Source of the DNA: Geothrix sp.
GTDB taxonomy: Bacteria; Acidobacteriota; Holophagae; Holophagales; Holophagaceae
DNA: 64,000 bases
Assembly: GCA_030681515.1 (NCBI GenBank)
Contig: JAUXSE010000053.1
Span: 124,001 to 188,000, forward strand
Direction of reading: 5' to 3'
Part shown: piece by piece, positions 16,823-25,875 of the stretch
Layout of the letters: each line of letters starts with the position of its first letter
Numbering within the stretch: the first letter of the stretch is position 1
Notes under the pieces: model-generated
Database searches by the model: none
What the model saw: only the letters and a program-made list of their open reading frames with translations
What the model was told of the DNA's origin: nothing
Made by a program: the position numbers and the translations under genes

Positions 16823-18205
16823 ATGAACGGCCGGTTCATCCCTCTTCGACGGACGATGCTGGCCTGCGCTTGCCTGGTCCTGGGTGTCCCGGGCCTGGTT
16901 GCCCAGGCCACCCTCCCGGTGGCCACGGCCCTGCGATCCTATGACCAGGGATTGCGCGAACCCGTGCGCCTGGCCACGGATGCCGCCGGCCGGCTCTACA
17001 TCGCGGACCCCCGCCTGGGCATCGTCACCGTCCGCGACGAATCCGGCCGGCTGCTCGCCGTCCAGCGCGGCTTCGACAAGCCCCTGGGCGTGGCGGTGGA
17101 TCCTTCGGGCCGGATCTTCATCTGCGAAGCGGGCAAGGGCCGGGTCGCGATCTTCACGCCGGGGTGGATTCCCGCCGGGAGTCTCGGCCAGGGTATTGGC
17201 GAATTCCAGATGCCCAACCACATCCAGATCACGCCCGATGGTCTCGTCTACGTGGTGGACAGCCGGGCCAACCTGGTGAAGGTCTACGGCCCCAACGGCC
17301 TGCTGGTCCGGCAGTTCGGCGGCTACGGCGCGCTCGCGGGCCAGTTCGACTTTCCCACGGGCCTCACCGTGACCCCCGCCGGAGAGATCGTCGTGTCCGA
17401 CCAGGGCAATGAGCGGATCCAGGTCTTCGATCTGGACGGAACCTTCCTCCGCGCCTTCGGAAAAAAGAACATGATCGGCACCAACAGCACCTTCGGGCGC
17501 GTGCAGGGGCTTCAGTCCGATGCCCAGGGCCGCCTCTATCTGGCGGATTCCTTCCGGGGCGTGGTGACGGTGATGACCTCGGCCGGCATCCCCCTCGGGA
17601 CCATCGGCACCTTCGGATCGGGCCCGGGCCAGCTCACGGGCCCCGCCAGCCTGGTGGTGGATCGCAACAACCGCCTCTTCGTGGCCACCCCCGGCAACAC
17701 CCGGGTGGAGGTCTTCGGCCTCGATACCTACACGGATCCCCATATCCTGTTCGCCAGCCTGGTGGTGGAACCCGGCACGCTCGAACGGAACCGTCCGATT
17801 CCCCGGCGCCAGATCCCCGCCTGGCGCGCCCGCCTCAGGGACTCCCAGAGGAACCGGGACGACGATGTCTCCCCTGAGAACAGAGACGATGAGGACGACG
17901 CCCCTCCCCGCCGGAATCTGGTGTCGGTGCTGATCAAGCTCCCGGGCGTGTCCCCGGCCTCCATCCTCCAAGGCTCCATCACGGCCAACGGCGTCTCCCC
18001 GGCCCATGTGCCCGGCGCCTTCATCGGTGATTTCGACGGCGATGGCCTCTTTGAATTCCGCGCCTGGTTCGACGAGCCCCGGCTGGTGGCGACCATGCCC
18101 GACGGGGAGGCCTTCCTGGTGCTTTCGGGACGGCTGGCCGATGGCCGCGCCTTCGAAAGCATCGCCGAGGTGAGAGTCATCAACCGGACGGGGGGTGTCC
18201 AGTGA
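16823..18205 (+). CDS. Secreted NHL-repeat beta-propeller protein with extended C-terminus
   Basis: A 460-aa exported protein: signal peptide around MLACACLVLGVPGLVAQ, then about six NHL blades (RLYIADPRLGIVTV, GVAVDPSGRIFIC, LVYVVDSRANLVKVY, EIVVSDQGNERIQVF, RLYLADSFRGVVTV) to about residue 310. A charged linker (RNRDDDVSPENRDDEDD) leads to a C-terminal beta domain containing GDFDGDGLFEF, a Ca-binding-like DxDxDG loop. Start chosen at ATG 16823 behind GGAGG rather than upstream starts. The stop overlaps the GTG of the 13-heme cytochrome (GTGA), so the two are probably partners. Confidence 0.87.
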   Translation: MNGRFIPLRRTMLACACLVLGVPGLVAQATLPVATALRSYDQGLREPVRLATDAAGRLYIADPRLGIVTVRDESGRLLAVQRGFDKPLGVAVDPSGRIFICEAGKGRVAIFTPGWIPAGSLGQGIGEFQMPNHIQITPDGLVYVVDSRANLVKVYGPNGLLVRQFGGYGALAGQFDFPTGLTVTPAGEIVVSDQGNERIQVFDLDGTFLRAFGKKNMIGTNSTFGRVQGLQSDAQGRLYLADSFRGVVTVMTSAGIPLGTIGTFGSGPGQLTGPASLVVDRNNRLFVATPGNTRVEVFGLDTYTDPHILFASLVVEPGTLERNRPIPRRQIPAWRARLRDSQRNRDDDVSPENRDDEDDAPPRRNLVSVLIKLPGVSPASILQGSITANGVSPAHVPGAFIGDFDGDGLFEFRAWFDEPRLVATMPDGEAFLVLSGRLADGRAFESIAEVRVINRTGGVQ

Positions 18206-20703
18206 TCCGCTTCCCCGCCACCCTCGCCCTTCTGGTCGCCGCCAGCCTCCCGCTCCTCGCCACGGATCCGCCCCATACCGGCGGGGCTGGCAACATCCAG
18301 TGCGTGAGCTGCCACAAGCTGCACAACGCCCCCGGTGGGGTGCTCACCCTGGTGGCGGGCAACACCAATCTTTGCATGAGCTGCCACGTCTCGGGGGGCT
18401 CCGCCACCAACCAGGCTTTCGTGGCCGCCGACCAGGCCATCCCCGCTGGCCTGGCCGGGGCCACCGCCGGCGGCACCTCCCACCGCTGGGATTCGGGGCC
18501 CCAGGGCCGGATCACCAAGGGCACGCCCAACACCTCCACGGGGGTCATCACGCCGTCGGGCGTCTACACGGGCGCCTACGCTTCCACCATCGAGATCAAG
18601 ATCTCCACCGCCGGGGCCACGGGAACCGCCAGGTACGACTGGCGCCAGACCATCAACGGCACCACCACCTTCGGGATCGCCACCACGGCCGTGGCCACCA
18701 CCATCACTCCCGCGATCCTGGGCGCCACCGGCGTCTCGCTGGCCTTCTCCGGCACCGGAACCTTCGTCCTGAACGACATCTTCTACCTCTACATGCGCAC
18801 GGACCTGAGGAACCCGGTCTCCGCGGCCATGTCCGGCCGCCTGGAGGGCGGGAAGATCATGTGCTCCACCTGCCACGATCAGCACTTGCAGGCGAATGCG
18901 CCCTTCGACCCCACCTCCTCCCAGACCTACACCGCCGGAACCACCAGCAACCGCCACTTCCAGCGGGTGCGGAACGACGACGGCGCCATGTGCGGCGATT
19001 GCCACGCCGCCCGCAACGTGGGCAAGGGGGGGACCTCCCATCCCGTGAACCTGCCCGTGGCGGGGGCCGCCAACACCAGGACCCCCACCACGGTGCCCCT
19101 CACCGTCAGCGGCAACGCGCATTGCCTCAGCTGCCACGATATCCACAAGGCCCCCACCACCACCCTTCCCGCGGGCATGTTGCTGCGCGTGAGCAACACC
19201 ACGGCCCTCTGCACGGACTGCCACACCCTCGCCGACACCGCCACGGCCAACACCCACACCAACCCCACCAGCGGGATCCTGTGGCCCGGGGATGGCTACG
19301 GCGGAAGCACCTACCCCGCCATCGTTGACACCACCCTGCGCGGCGCCTGCAAGAACTGCCACACTCCCCACGGCTGGCCCGATGCCACCAACCCGGGCGG
19401 CAAGTACGCCTTCGCCCTCGGCGCCCGCCAGGACAACCTGTGCCTCTCCTGCCACGACGGAACCCCCGCCAAGGATGCCCGGACCCAGATCCTCAAGACC
19501 GTCCGCCATCCGGTGGCCCGCACCACGGGCGGCCGCCTCGTGGGCTGCGCCGACTGCCACAACCCCCACATGGCCCTGCCCGGCGTGCACACCTACGCGA
19601 CCACCGCCACCCTGGACCGCAACCGCATCCGCACCGCCGCCGGCGCCAACCTCATCGGCTCGCTCAAGGGCGCCGACGGTGTCCGTTTCAACTTCAGCGT
19701 CATGGCCAACTGGGCCGTCCCCGCCACGACGAACTACACCAGGCTCGCGGGCGGATCCCCCGCCGTGCCCATCAGCGGCGCCGAGTTCGAGTACCAGGTC
19801 TGCTTCAAGTGCCACACCAGCTACGATCCCGTGGCCTCCACCCTGACCACCCCCGCGATCCGGACCGTGGCCTGGGGCGGCGTCACGAACTACTACAGCA
19901 CCGGCACCGCCAGGTTCACCAGCGGTAGCGCCGCCGTCACGGGCACCGGCACCACCTGGGTGGCCACCATGGTGGGGATGTACATCCAGAAGAACCTGGA
20001 CGCTCCGGCCTACCGCATCACCGCCGCCACGGCCACCAGCATCACCCTGGCCTCGGCCTATGCCGGGGTGACGGACGCCGCGGCCGGGGCCTACACCATC
20101 ACCCGCGAAGAAACCAACCTGGCCCAGGAGTTCAACCCGGGCAATGCCTCGGGGCATCCCGTGGTGACGGGCCTCAGCAACTACACCAACTCCGCCACCC
20201 CGAAGAACCTGACCGCAGGATCGCTGAGGGCCCCCTGGAACGTGAACCCCGGCACCCAGACCATGCTGTGCTCGGACTGCCACAACACCGACGCGGCGAC
20301 CCCCGCGGCCCAAGGCCCCCACGGCTCCGCCGCCCAGTTCATGCTGCGGGGCGCCAATGCCGCCAACTGGCCCGCCGTCACCCTCGCGAGCCGCGCCAAC
20401 AGCTGGTGCTGGAACTGCCATGGCGCCACCACCAACAATACGCACACCAGGAGCGATCACGCCTCCGCCCTGTGCTACCACTGCCACATCACGGTGCCCC
20501 ACGGGGGCAAGGTGGCGCGCCTCATGGCCACCAACACCGCGGGCATGCCCGCCCGCTACGCCTACCAGAACAACAAGACGAACGTCTGGATCCGCTCCTT
20601 CACGAAGGCTGCCGCCTCCTCCTATACCAAGGGCAACTGCGGTTCCGCCCAGAGCGGCTGCACGACCCACAGCTTGGCGTCCACCTCCACCAACTCCTGG
20701 TAG
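18202..20703 (+). CDS. 13-heme c-type cytochrome with beta-rich insertions
   Basis: An 833-aa exported cytochrome starting at GTG 18202. Signal peptide (FPATLALLVAASLPLLA), then 13 CxxCH sites unevenly spread: two at the start, a 110-residue heme-free beta-type stretch, eight more, a second heme-free region of about 130 residues (near 560-690), and three near the end. The C-terminal CGSAQSGCTTH resembles a degenerate wide-spaced site. Thr/Ala/Gly-rich segments suggest immunoglobulin-like or adhesive inserts, as in surface cytochromes. Translationally coupled to the preceding NHL gene. Confidence 0.9.
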   Translation: MIRFPATLALLVAASLPLLATDPPHTGGAGNIQCVSCHKLHNAPGGVLTLVAGNTNLCMSCHVSGGSATNQAFVAADQAIPAGLAGATAGGTSHRWDSGPQGRITKGTPNTSTGVITPSGVYTGAYASTIEIKISTAGATGTARYDWRQTINGTTTFGIATTAVATTITPAILGATGVSLAFSGTGTFVLNDIFYLYMRTDLRNPVSAAMSGRLEGGKIMCSTCHDQHLQANAPFDPTSSQTYTAGTTSNRHFQRVRNDDGAMCGDCHAARNVGKGGTSHPVNLPVAGAANTRTPTTVPLTVSGNAHCLSCHDIHKAPTTTLPAGMLLRVSNTTALCTDCHTLADTATANTHTNPTSGILWPGDGYGGSTYPAIVDTTLRGACKNCHTPHGWPDATNPGGKYAFALGARQDNLCLSCHDGTPAKDARTQILKTVRHPVARTTGGRLVGCADCHNPHMALPGVHTYATTATLDRNRIRTAAGANLIGSLKGADGVRFNFSVMANWAVPATTNYTRLAGGSPAVPISGAEFEYQVCFKCHTSYDPVASTLTTPAIRTVAWGGVTNYYSTGTARFTSGSAAVTGTGTTWVATMVGMYIQKNLDAPAYRITAATATSITLASAYAGVTDAAAGAYTITREETNLAQEFNPGNASGHPVVTGLSNYTNSATPKNLTAGSLRAPWNVNPGTQTMLCSDCHNTDAATPAAQGPHGSAAQFMLRGANAANWPAVTLASRANSWCWNCHGATTNNTHTRSDHASALCYHCHITVPHGGKVARLMATNTAGMPARYAYQNNKTNVWIRSFTKAAASSYTKGNCGSAQSGCTTHSLASTSTNSW

Positions 20704-20751
20704 CCGCGCGGCATCTGCCGGAGTCCCCCCTCACCCGGTCAATCTGGGGTC

Positions 20752-22032
20752 ATGACTTTGGCTTGGATGCGCGGCCTGAAACGCTTCTTCCGCTCCCCGG
20801 CGACCATCGTCGGGGAGTTGCTGTTCCTCACCCTGGCCATGGTGGTGGGTGCCAGCCTGCCCCAGACCGGTACCGCCTCCGCCGCCGATCTGGCCCGCCT
20901 CCGCCAGCACGGCCGCTGGATCACCGCGCTGGTGGACACCCTGGGCCTGGACCACATATTCCAGAGCCCCGCGTTCCTGCTCGCGCTGGCCATGGCCACG
21001 ATCTCCCTCTGCATCGTGCTGCTGGAGCAGCTCCGCCGCCTCCCCGCCGCCTGGCGGCAGCCGCCCACCGAGGCCCAATTCAGGGTGGCCCCGTTCCAGG
21101 CGGACTTCACCCGACCCGCCCGTGGCACCGCCCCGGCCCCAGAAACCCGAATCCGCACCACGGGCCGCCTGGGACTGGCCGGATCCCCGCTGTTTCACCT
21201 GGGCCTGCTCCTGGTGATCGTCGCCGCCACCCTCCGGGCCCTGTTCGGGGTCGAGGCCGCCGTGGACCTGCTGGAGCGGGAGACCCTGCCAGCCACCGTG
21301 GAGGCCTGGGGGGCCCAATGGCCGGGGCCCCTGGCGAAACCCTTCCGCCTGGACGAACCCCTGACCCTGGAGGCCGTGCGGATCTCCCGGTACGAATCCG
21401 GGGATCTCAAGGAGCTCGGCGTGCGGTTCACCCTTCCGGGTTCGGGATCCCACCACCTGGGCATCAATCAGGAGTTCCAGACCTCCCGCGGCCGGGTGTA
21501 CGTGAACTCGGATGTGGGGCCCGCGGCCCTGGTGGAGTGGTCCGATGGCGTGTCGGGCATCCACCGGGAGGCCCTGCTGCTGGCCCGGGAGGGACCCGGA
21601 ACCTTCTCGGCCCGGACCAGCGGGGACATGGCGCTCCACGCCCGGATCCACCTGTCCTCATCGGAGGATCGCCCCTCCTCGATGGAACTCCGCGTGACGG
21701 AAGGTCCTCTCCTGCTTTTCGTGGGGCGGCTGGCGCCGGGAGAGACCGCCACGATCCCGGGGGGCCGTACGGTCCGGCTGGAGGGCCTGCCCTTCTGGGC
21801 GCGTCTGCACGGCAACCGGGATCCGGGGCTGTGGCTGGTCTATGCGGGGTTTGCCGTGGGCCTGATCGGCGCCTCGCTGACCTACGCCGTGATCCGGGTG
21901 GACGAACGCGTCCAGATCACTCCCGGGGATGGCCAGGAGCGGGTGCGGATCGCCCTCCGGCCCCACCGCTTCGCCCCGCTCTTCCGCGATCGCTTCGAGC
22001 GCCTGGTACGCGACCATGGTGGACAGCCATGA
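20752..22032 (+). CDS. resB: Cytochrome c biogenesis protein ResB/CcsB-like
   Basis: Membrane component of the system II (Ccs) heme-handling and ligation complex, 426 aa. Hydrophobic segments lie near residues 17-35, 75-95 and 145-165, followed by a large periplasmic domain and a last segment near 365-385 (LWLVYAGFAVGLIGASLTYAVI), the ResB layout. It precedes a lipoprotein gene and ccsA with 4-nt overlaps, giving a compact maturation operon directly behind the 13-heme cytochrome, whose product needs it. Confidence 0.85.
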   Translation: MTLAWMRGLKRFFRSPATIVGELLFLTLAMVVGASLPQTGTASAADLARLRQHGRWITALVDTLGLDHIFQSPAFLLALAMATISLCIVLLEQLRRLPAAWRQPPTEAQFRVAPFQADFTRPARGTAPAPETRIRTTGRLGLAGSPLFHLGLLLVIVAATLRALFGVEAAVDLLERETLPATVEAWGAQWPGPLAKPFRLDEPLTLEAVRISRYESGDLKELGVRFTLPGSGSHHLGINQEFQTSRGRVYVNSDVGPAALVEWSDGVSGIHREALLLAREGPGTFSARTSGDMALHARIHLSSSEDRPSSMELRVTEGPLLLFVGRLAPGETATIPGGRTVRLEGLPFWARLHGNRDPGLWLVYAGFAVGLIGASLTYAVIRVDERVQITPGDGQERVRIALRPHRFAPLFRDRFERLVRDHGGQP

Positions 22033-22562
22033 GAACGCGCCTCCTGCTCCTGCCCGCCCTGCTCCTCCTGGGCCTCGCCTGCGGGCGCGTCCCGGAGCGC
22101 GAGGCCCGCGCCCTGGTGGAGCGCTACAACCAGGTGGTGAGCGAGGCCTACCGCCGCTGCGATCTCGCGCTCATTGACAGCGTGGTCGCCGCAGACTGCG
22201 TAGCGGGCAGGAACCTGACGGGCCTCATCGGCGTTCGCATGGACATGGGGATCGTCCTGGATTCGCGTCTGGAGGATCTGCAGATCACCGGCGTCCAGCG
22301 CCGGAAAAACGAGCTGGAAGTCCGCACCAGGGAGCGGTGGTCCTACCTGGACCGCCGGTTGGGCACGGGCGAACAGGTGGGCGAGGCCTCGGTGGACCAC
22401 TACGAGATGCTGTACCTGTTCAAGCAGGTGAAGGGTGCCTGGATGGTGACGGAAACCAGGTTCTCGGCCCCTCCCCAGGTGGGGAGACAATCCACGCCCT
22501 GGCAGATGGATGCCAAGGAGGCCCACGCCATGATCGCCCCGGCCCGAGGAACGAAACCATGA
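22029..22562 (+). CDS. Small lipoprotein between resB and ccsA
   Basis: A 177-aa protein with a lipoprotein signal (LLLLPALLLLGLAC, Cys near residue 18), so probably membrane-tethered in the periplasm. The rest is soluble and looks like an NTF2/SnoaL-type cone fold (VERYNQVVSEAYRRCD...VDHYEMLYLFKQVKGAWMVTETRF), a comparison by pattern only. Start and stop overlap resB and ccsA by ATGA, so an accessory role in cytochrome maturation is inferred. A frame running in from within the cytochrome gene is not the real start. Confidence 0.8.
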   Translation: MRTRLLLLPALLLLGLACGRVPEREARALVERYNQVVSEAYRRCDLALIDSVVAADCVAGRNLTGLIGVRMDMGIVLDSRLEDLQITGVQRRKNELEVRTRERWSYLDRRLGTGEQVGEASVDHYEMLYLFKQVKGAWMVTETRFSAPPQVGRQSTPWQMDAKEAHAMIAPARGTKP

Positions 22563-23386
22563 GCCCCTTCCTGCTGGAAACCATCCTCCACTGGGGGGCG
22601 GTGGGCCTCTACATCCTGGCCACCATCCTCTTCGCCCACGCCCTGCTGTGGAATCATGCCCTCCGGGTGCGCTGGGCCCTGTGGCTCACGGCCCTGGGCC
22701 TGCTGCCCCACTCCGCGGCGCTGATCGTCCGATGGGTCGAGGTGGGCCACGGGCCCTACATGCTCAAGTACGAGGTGCTGTCCTCCAACGCCTGGATCGC
22801 CATCGCCATGCTGCTCCTCGTCCTCTGGCGCCGGCCCGCCTGGGCCGGACTCGCCCTGGTGGCGCTGCCCTTGTCCATTTTGATGGTGGGCCTGGGCCTG
22901 CTGAGCAGTCCCGAGGCCCGCAGTCTGCCGCCCACGCTGCGATCCGTCTGGCTGGTGTTCCATGTCCTGTTCAACAAGCTGGCGGTGGGGGCCTTCCTGC
23001 TGTCCTTCGCCTCCGCGGTGGCGACCCTCCGCAAGCAACGCGGGGCGTCCAGCCGCTTTCTCGACCGCCTCCCCGCCGTGGATGTGCTGGACGCCTACAC
23101 GCTGCGCTACGTCGGCTTCGGCTTCGTGTTCTGGTCCACCACCATCGTCATGGGGGCGATCTGGGCGAACCAGTCCTGGGGGCGATACTGGGGCTGGGAT
23201 CCCATCGAGACCTGGTCCCTGGTGACCTGGCTGGCCTACGGCTCCCTGCTCCATCTCCGGCGGTTCTACCGTCTCGGCCCGAAGGCCACGGCCTGGATCA
23301 CGGTGGCTTGCTTCGCGCTGTCGGTCCTGACGGTGTTCATCCTGCCTTTCCTGATTCCTTCCATGCACGCCGCGTACTTCCAGTGA
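22559..23386 (+). CDS. ccsA: Cytochrome c biogenesis protein CcsA
   Basis: Heme-exporting subunit of the system II cytochrome c synthetase, 275 aa, about eight membrane segments. The Trp-rich heme-binding WWD motif is at residues 207-215 (WGRYWGWDP), with conserved His in VFHVLFNK and a C-terminal helix pair. Start is ATG 22559 overlapping the lipoprotein stop. Together with ResB it would attach heme to the many CxxCH proteins encoded nearby. Confidence 0.92.
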   Translation: MSPFLLETILHWGAVGLYILATILFAHALLWNHALRVRWALWLTALGLLPHSAALIVRWVEVGHGPYMLKYEVLSSNAWIAIAMLLLVLWRRPAWAGLALVALPLSILMVGLGLLSSPEARSLPPTLRSVWLVFHVLFNKLAVGAFLLSFASAVATLRKQRGASSRFLDRLPAVDVLDAYTLRYVGFGFVFWSTTIVMGAIWANQSWGRYWGWDPIETWSLVTWLAYGSLLHLRRFYRLGPKATAWITVACFALSVLTVFILPFLIPSMHAAYFQ

Positions 23387-23440
23387 GTTGTGATCCACGA
23401 CGGGGAATCGGGGCCTAGAATCCTGGATAGCGGAGTTTCC

Positions 23441-24958
23441 TTGTCCCGACACACGCCTGAGATCCTGCTGGTCACCCCGCCCTACCACGCGGGAGTGGTG
23501 GAATCCGCCGGTTCCTGGCTGCCCTGCGGCCTGGTCTACATCGGCGGCGCCCTGAAGCAGGCCGGCTACGGCGTGGCGCTCTACGACGCCATGACCCGGT
23601 TCCACACCCTGGATGAGGTCCAGCGGACCTTCCGCGACCAGCGCCCCGATGTGGTGATGGTGTCCTGCATCACGGCCACCGTGGTGGACGGCATCGAGGT
23701 CTGCCGCGTCGCCAAGGAGGAGAACCCTGGAATCCTGACCGTTCTCGGCGGCTCCCACCCGACGTTCATGTACGAGGAGATCCTCCGCGAACATCCCGAG
23801 GTGGACCTAATCATCCTCGACGAGGGTGAAGAGACTTCCGTGAAGCTCATGGATGCCTGGTCCGCGGGCGGCGACCTCAGCCGAGTGGCCGGCATCGTCT
23901 ACCGCGAGGCGGGCCTGGTGGTGAAGACCCCGCGCCGCCCCTTCATCACGAACCTCGATCGGCTGGAACCTGCCTGGGATCTGGTGCCCTGGAAGGAATA
24001 CTCCTACCGGCCCAAGCCCGGATCCACCCTGGCAGTGGTGTCGTCGTCCCGCGGATGCAAAGAGCACTGCTCCTTCTGCTCCCAGCGCCTCTTCTGGAAC
24101 GAATCCTGGCGCGCCGTCTCCGCCGGCCGCTTCGTGAACCAGCTCGAACGGATGCGCCGCGACCATGGCGTGGACGTGGTGATGCTGGCGGACGAGATCC
24201 CCTCCCTGGATGCCGTGCGCTGGGAGAAGATCCTCGATCTGCTCATCGAGCGCGACCTCGGCACGGCGATCCTGCTGGAAACCCGCGTGGACGACATCCT
24301 GCGGGACGAAAAGCTGATGCCGAAGTACCGCCGCGCCGGCATCGAGCACATCTACGTGGGCGTGGAAGCCACCAGCCAGAAGGCCCTCGACCTCTTCAAG
24401 AAGGATCTGAAGGTCGAGGATGGCAAGCGCGCCATTGACCTCATGGCCGCCCACGACATCGTTTCCGAGACCTCCTTCGTCATGGGCATGCCCCACGAAA
24501 CCAAGGAGGACATGGCCCTCACCATCGAGCTGGCGAAGTACTACAACCCGGACATGGCCTTCTTCCTGGCCATCACGCCCTGGCCCTACGCCGATCTCTA
24601 CAAGGACGTGAAGGACCACATCGCCACCACGGACTACCGGAAATACAACCTGGTGGAACCGATCATCAAGCCCGAGACCATGACCATTGACGAAGTGCGC
24701 CAGCAGCTCTTCAACGGGTTCCGCGACTTCTACATGAACAAGATGAAGAACCTGCACACCATGCCCGCGTGGAAACAGGACTTCATGAAGACCCTCATGC
24801 ACCTCTTCATGACCCACTCCTACCTGCGCGATCAGATGGGCGCCCTCATGGACCAGATGCCCGGCCACGCCCAAGGCGCCCCTGGGTCCCGTCCGCACCC
24901 TGTGGCCCCCCAGCCCGACTGGCACCCCCACGGCAACCCGGGTGCTGTATCCAAGTAA
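23441..24958 (+). CDS. B12-binding radical SAM enzyme
   Basis: Cobalamin-dependent radical SAM protein, 505 aa from the TTG at 23441, which has a GGAG site 6 nt upstream; a longer GTG start at 23390 is possible but would add an unconserved-looking leader. The N-terminal domain (about 5-140) has the B12-binding Rossmann pattern (ILLVTPPYH...GLVYIGGALKQAG...LDEGEE). The radical SAM core carries CKEHCSFC from Cys206, binding the 4Fe-4S cluster. The class includes methylases such as the hopanoid methylases and ring-forming enzymes; I cannot name the substrate. It sits between ccsA and a secreted OB-fold gene. Confidence 0.85.
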   Translation: MSRHTPEILLVTPPYHAGVVESAGSWLPCGLVYIGGALKQAGYGVALYDAMTRFHTLDEVQRTFRDQRPDVVMVSCITATVVDGIEVCRVAKEENPGILTVLGGSHPTFMYEEILREHPEVDLIILDEGEETSVKLMDAWSAGGDLSRVAGIVYREAGLVVKTPRRPFITNLDRLEPAWDLVPWKEYSYRPKPGSTLAVVSSSRGCKEHCSFCSQRLFWNESWRAVSAGRFVNQLERMRRDHGVDVVMLADEIPSLDAVRWEKILDLLIERDLGTAILLETRVDDILRDEKLMPKYRRAGIEHIYVGVEATSQKALDLFKKDLKVEDGKRAIDLMAAHDIVSETSFVMGMPHETKEDMALTIELAKYYNPDMAFFLAITPWPYADLYKDVKDHIATTDYRKYNLVEPIIKPETMTIDEVRQQLFNGFRDFYMNKMKNLHTMPAWKQDFMKTLMHLFMTHSYLRDQMGALMDQMPGHAQGAPGSRPHPVAPQPDWHPHGNPGAVSK

Positions 24959-24970
24959 AGGAGTTCCCGC

Positions 24971-25804
24971 ATGCACGGTGCCCTCTTCCTTCTCCTCGCC
25001 GCTCCGGCCATGGCAGGCTACGGCTCGAACCCGTCGAAAACCCCGGCTCCGATGATCGCCGCTCCATCCCAGGCCCCGGTCGCCGCTCCCAGGCTGGCCC
25101 CGGGGTCCCAGATGCCCAAGGATGCCTCCCATGCTGGCGTGCCGGCCGCCCAGGTCAAGGCCCAGCCAGCCCCCGCCATGGGTGAACCGTTGACCGGCGA
25201 GGTGCTGGAGCGCCTCGACGCCCCGCCCTACTGCTACCTTCGCCTGAAGACCGCCAAGGGCGAGGTGTGGGCCGCCATCCCCGAGGCCAAGGCCGAGAAG
25301 GGCGCCGAGGTCACCGTGGCGAACGCCATGCTCATGACGGATTTCCCATCCAAGACCCTGAACCGGACCTTCGCCGAAGTGTACTTCGGCACCCTGGCCA
25401 CCGCGGATACCGCATCCCCGGCCGCGGGAAACAACCCCCATGCCCAGGCTGGCCAGACCGCCACGGCGGCGAAGGTTGGCAAGATCGGGAAGGCCTCCGG
25501 CGCGGATGCCCGCACCGTGTCCCAGGTCTGGGCACAGAAGGACGGTCTGAAGGAAAAGAGCGTCACGGTGCGCGGGAAGGTCGTGAAGTACAGCACTGGC
25601 GTCCTGGGCAAGAACTGGATGCACCTTCAGGACGGCAGCGGCAACCGGACGAAGGGTACCAACGACATCACCGTCACCACCCAGGACGAGGTGGCCATGG
25701 GCGATACCGTGACCATCCGGGGCGTGGTCCGCGTCAACAAGGACTTCGGCGCCGGCTACAGCTACGCCGTGATCATCGAGGACGCGAAAGTGGTCAAGAA
25801 GTAG
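24971..25804 (+). CDS. Exported protein with OB-fold-like domain(s)
   Basis: A 277-aa protein with a short signal peptide (MHGALFLLLAAPAMA), a Pro/Ala-rich linker to about residue 70, then two beta-rich units: one at about 75-140 (GEVLERLDAPPYCYLRLKTAKGEVWAAIP) and a C-terminal one at about 175-275 resembling bacterial OB-fold (tRNA-anti-like) domains (VTVRGKVVKYSTGVLGKNWMHLQDGSG...VTIRGVV). Similar OB proteins occur beside cytochrome genes. It starts 12 nt after the radical SAM stop; last gene of the operon. Function unknown. Confidence 0.75.
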   Translation: MHGALFLLLAAPAMAGYGSNPSKTPAPMIAAPSQAPVAAPRLAPGSQMPKDASHAGVPAAQVKAQPAPAMGEPLTGEVLERLDAPPYCYLRLKTAKGEVWAAIPEAKAEKGAEVTVANAMLMTDFPSKTLNRTFAEVYFGTLATADTASPAAGNNPHAQAGQTATAAKVGKIGKASGADARTVSQVWAQKDGLKEKSVTVRGKVVKYSTGVLGKNWMHLQDGSGNRTKGTNDITVTTQDEVAMGDTVTIRGVVRVNKDFGAGYSYAVIIEDAKVVKK

Positions 25805-25875
25805 GGCAGGCCCCCCCCCGAATACATGCGGGCGACCGCAGCCGCCTCTCCCGTCTGTGGTGGCATCAGCGTTAC

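Noticed and set aside
17728-20670. 980-codon minus-strand open frame
   Set aside because: Antisense shadow of the NHL and 13-heme cytochrome genes; Gly/Val/His-rich composition with no recognisable domain.
25810-25819. Homopolymer C run after the OB-fold gene
   Set aside because: Too short and outside any gene; no sign of phase variation.
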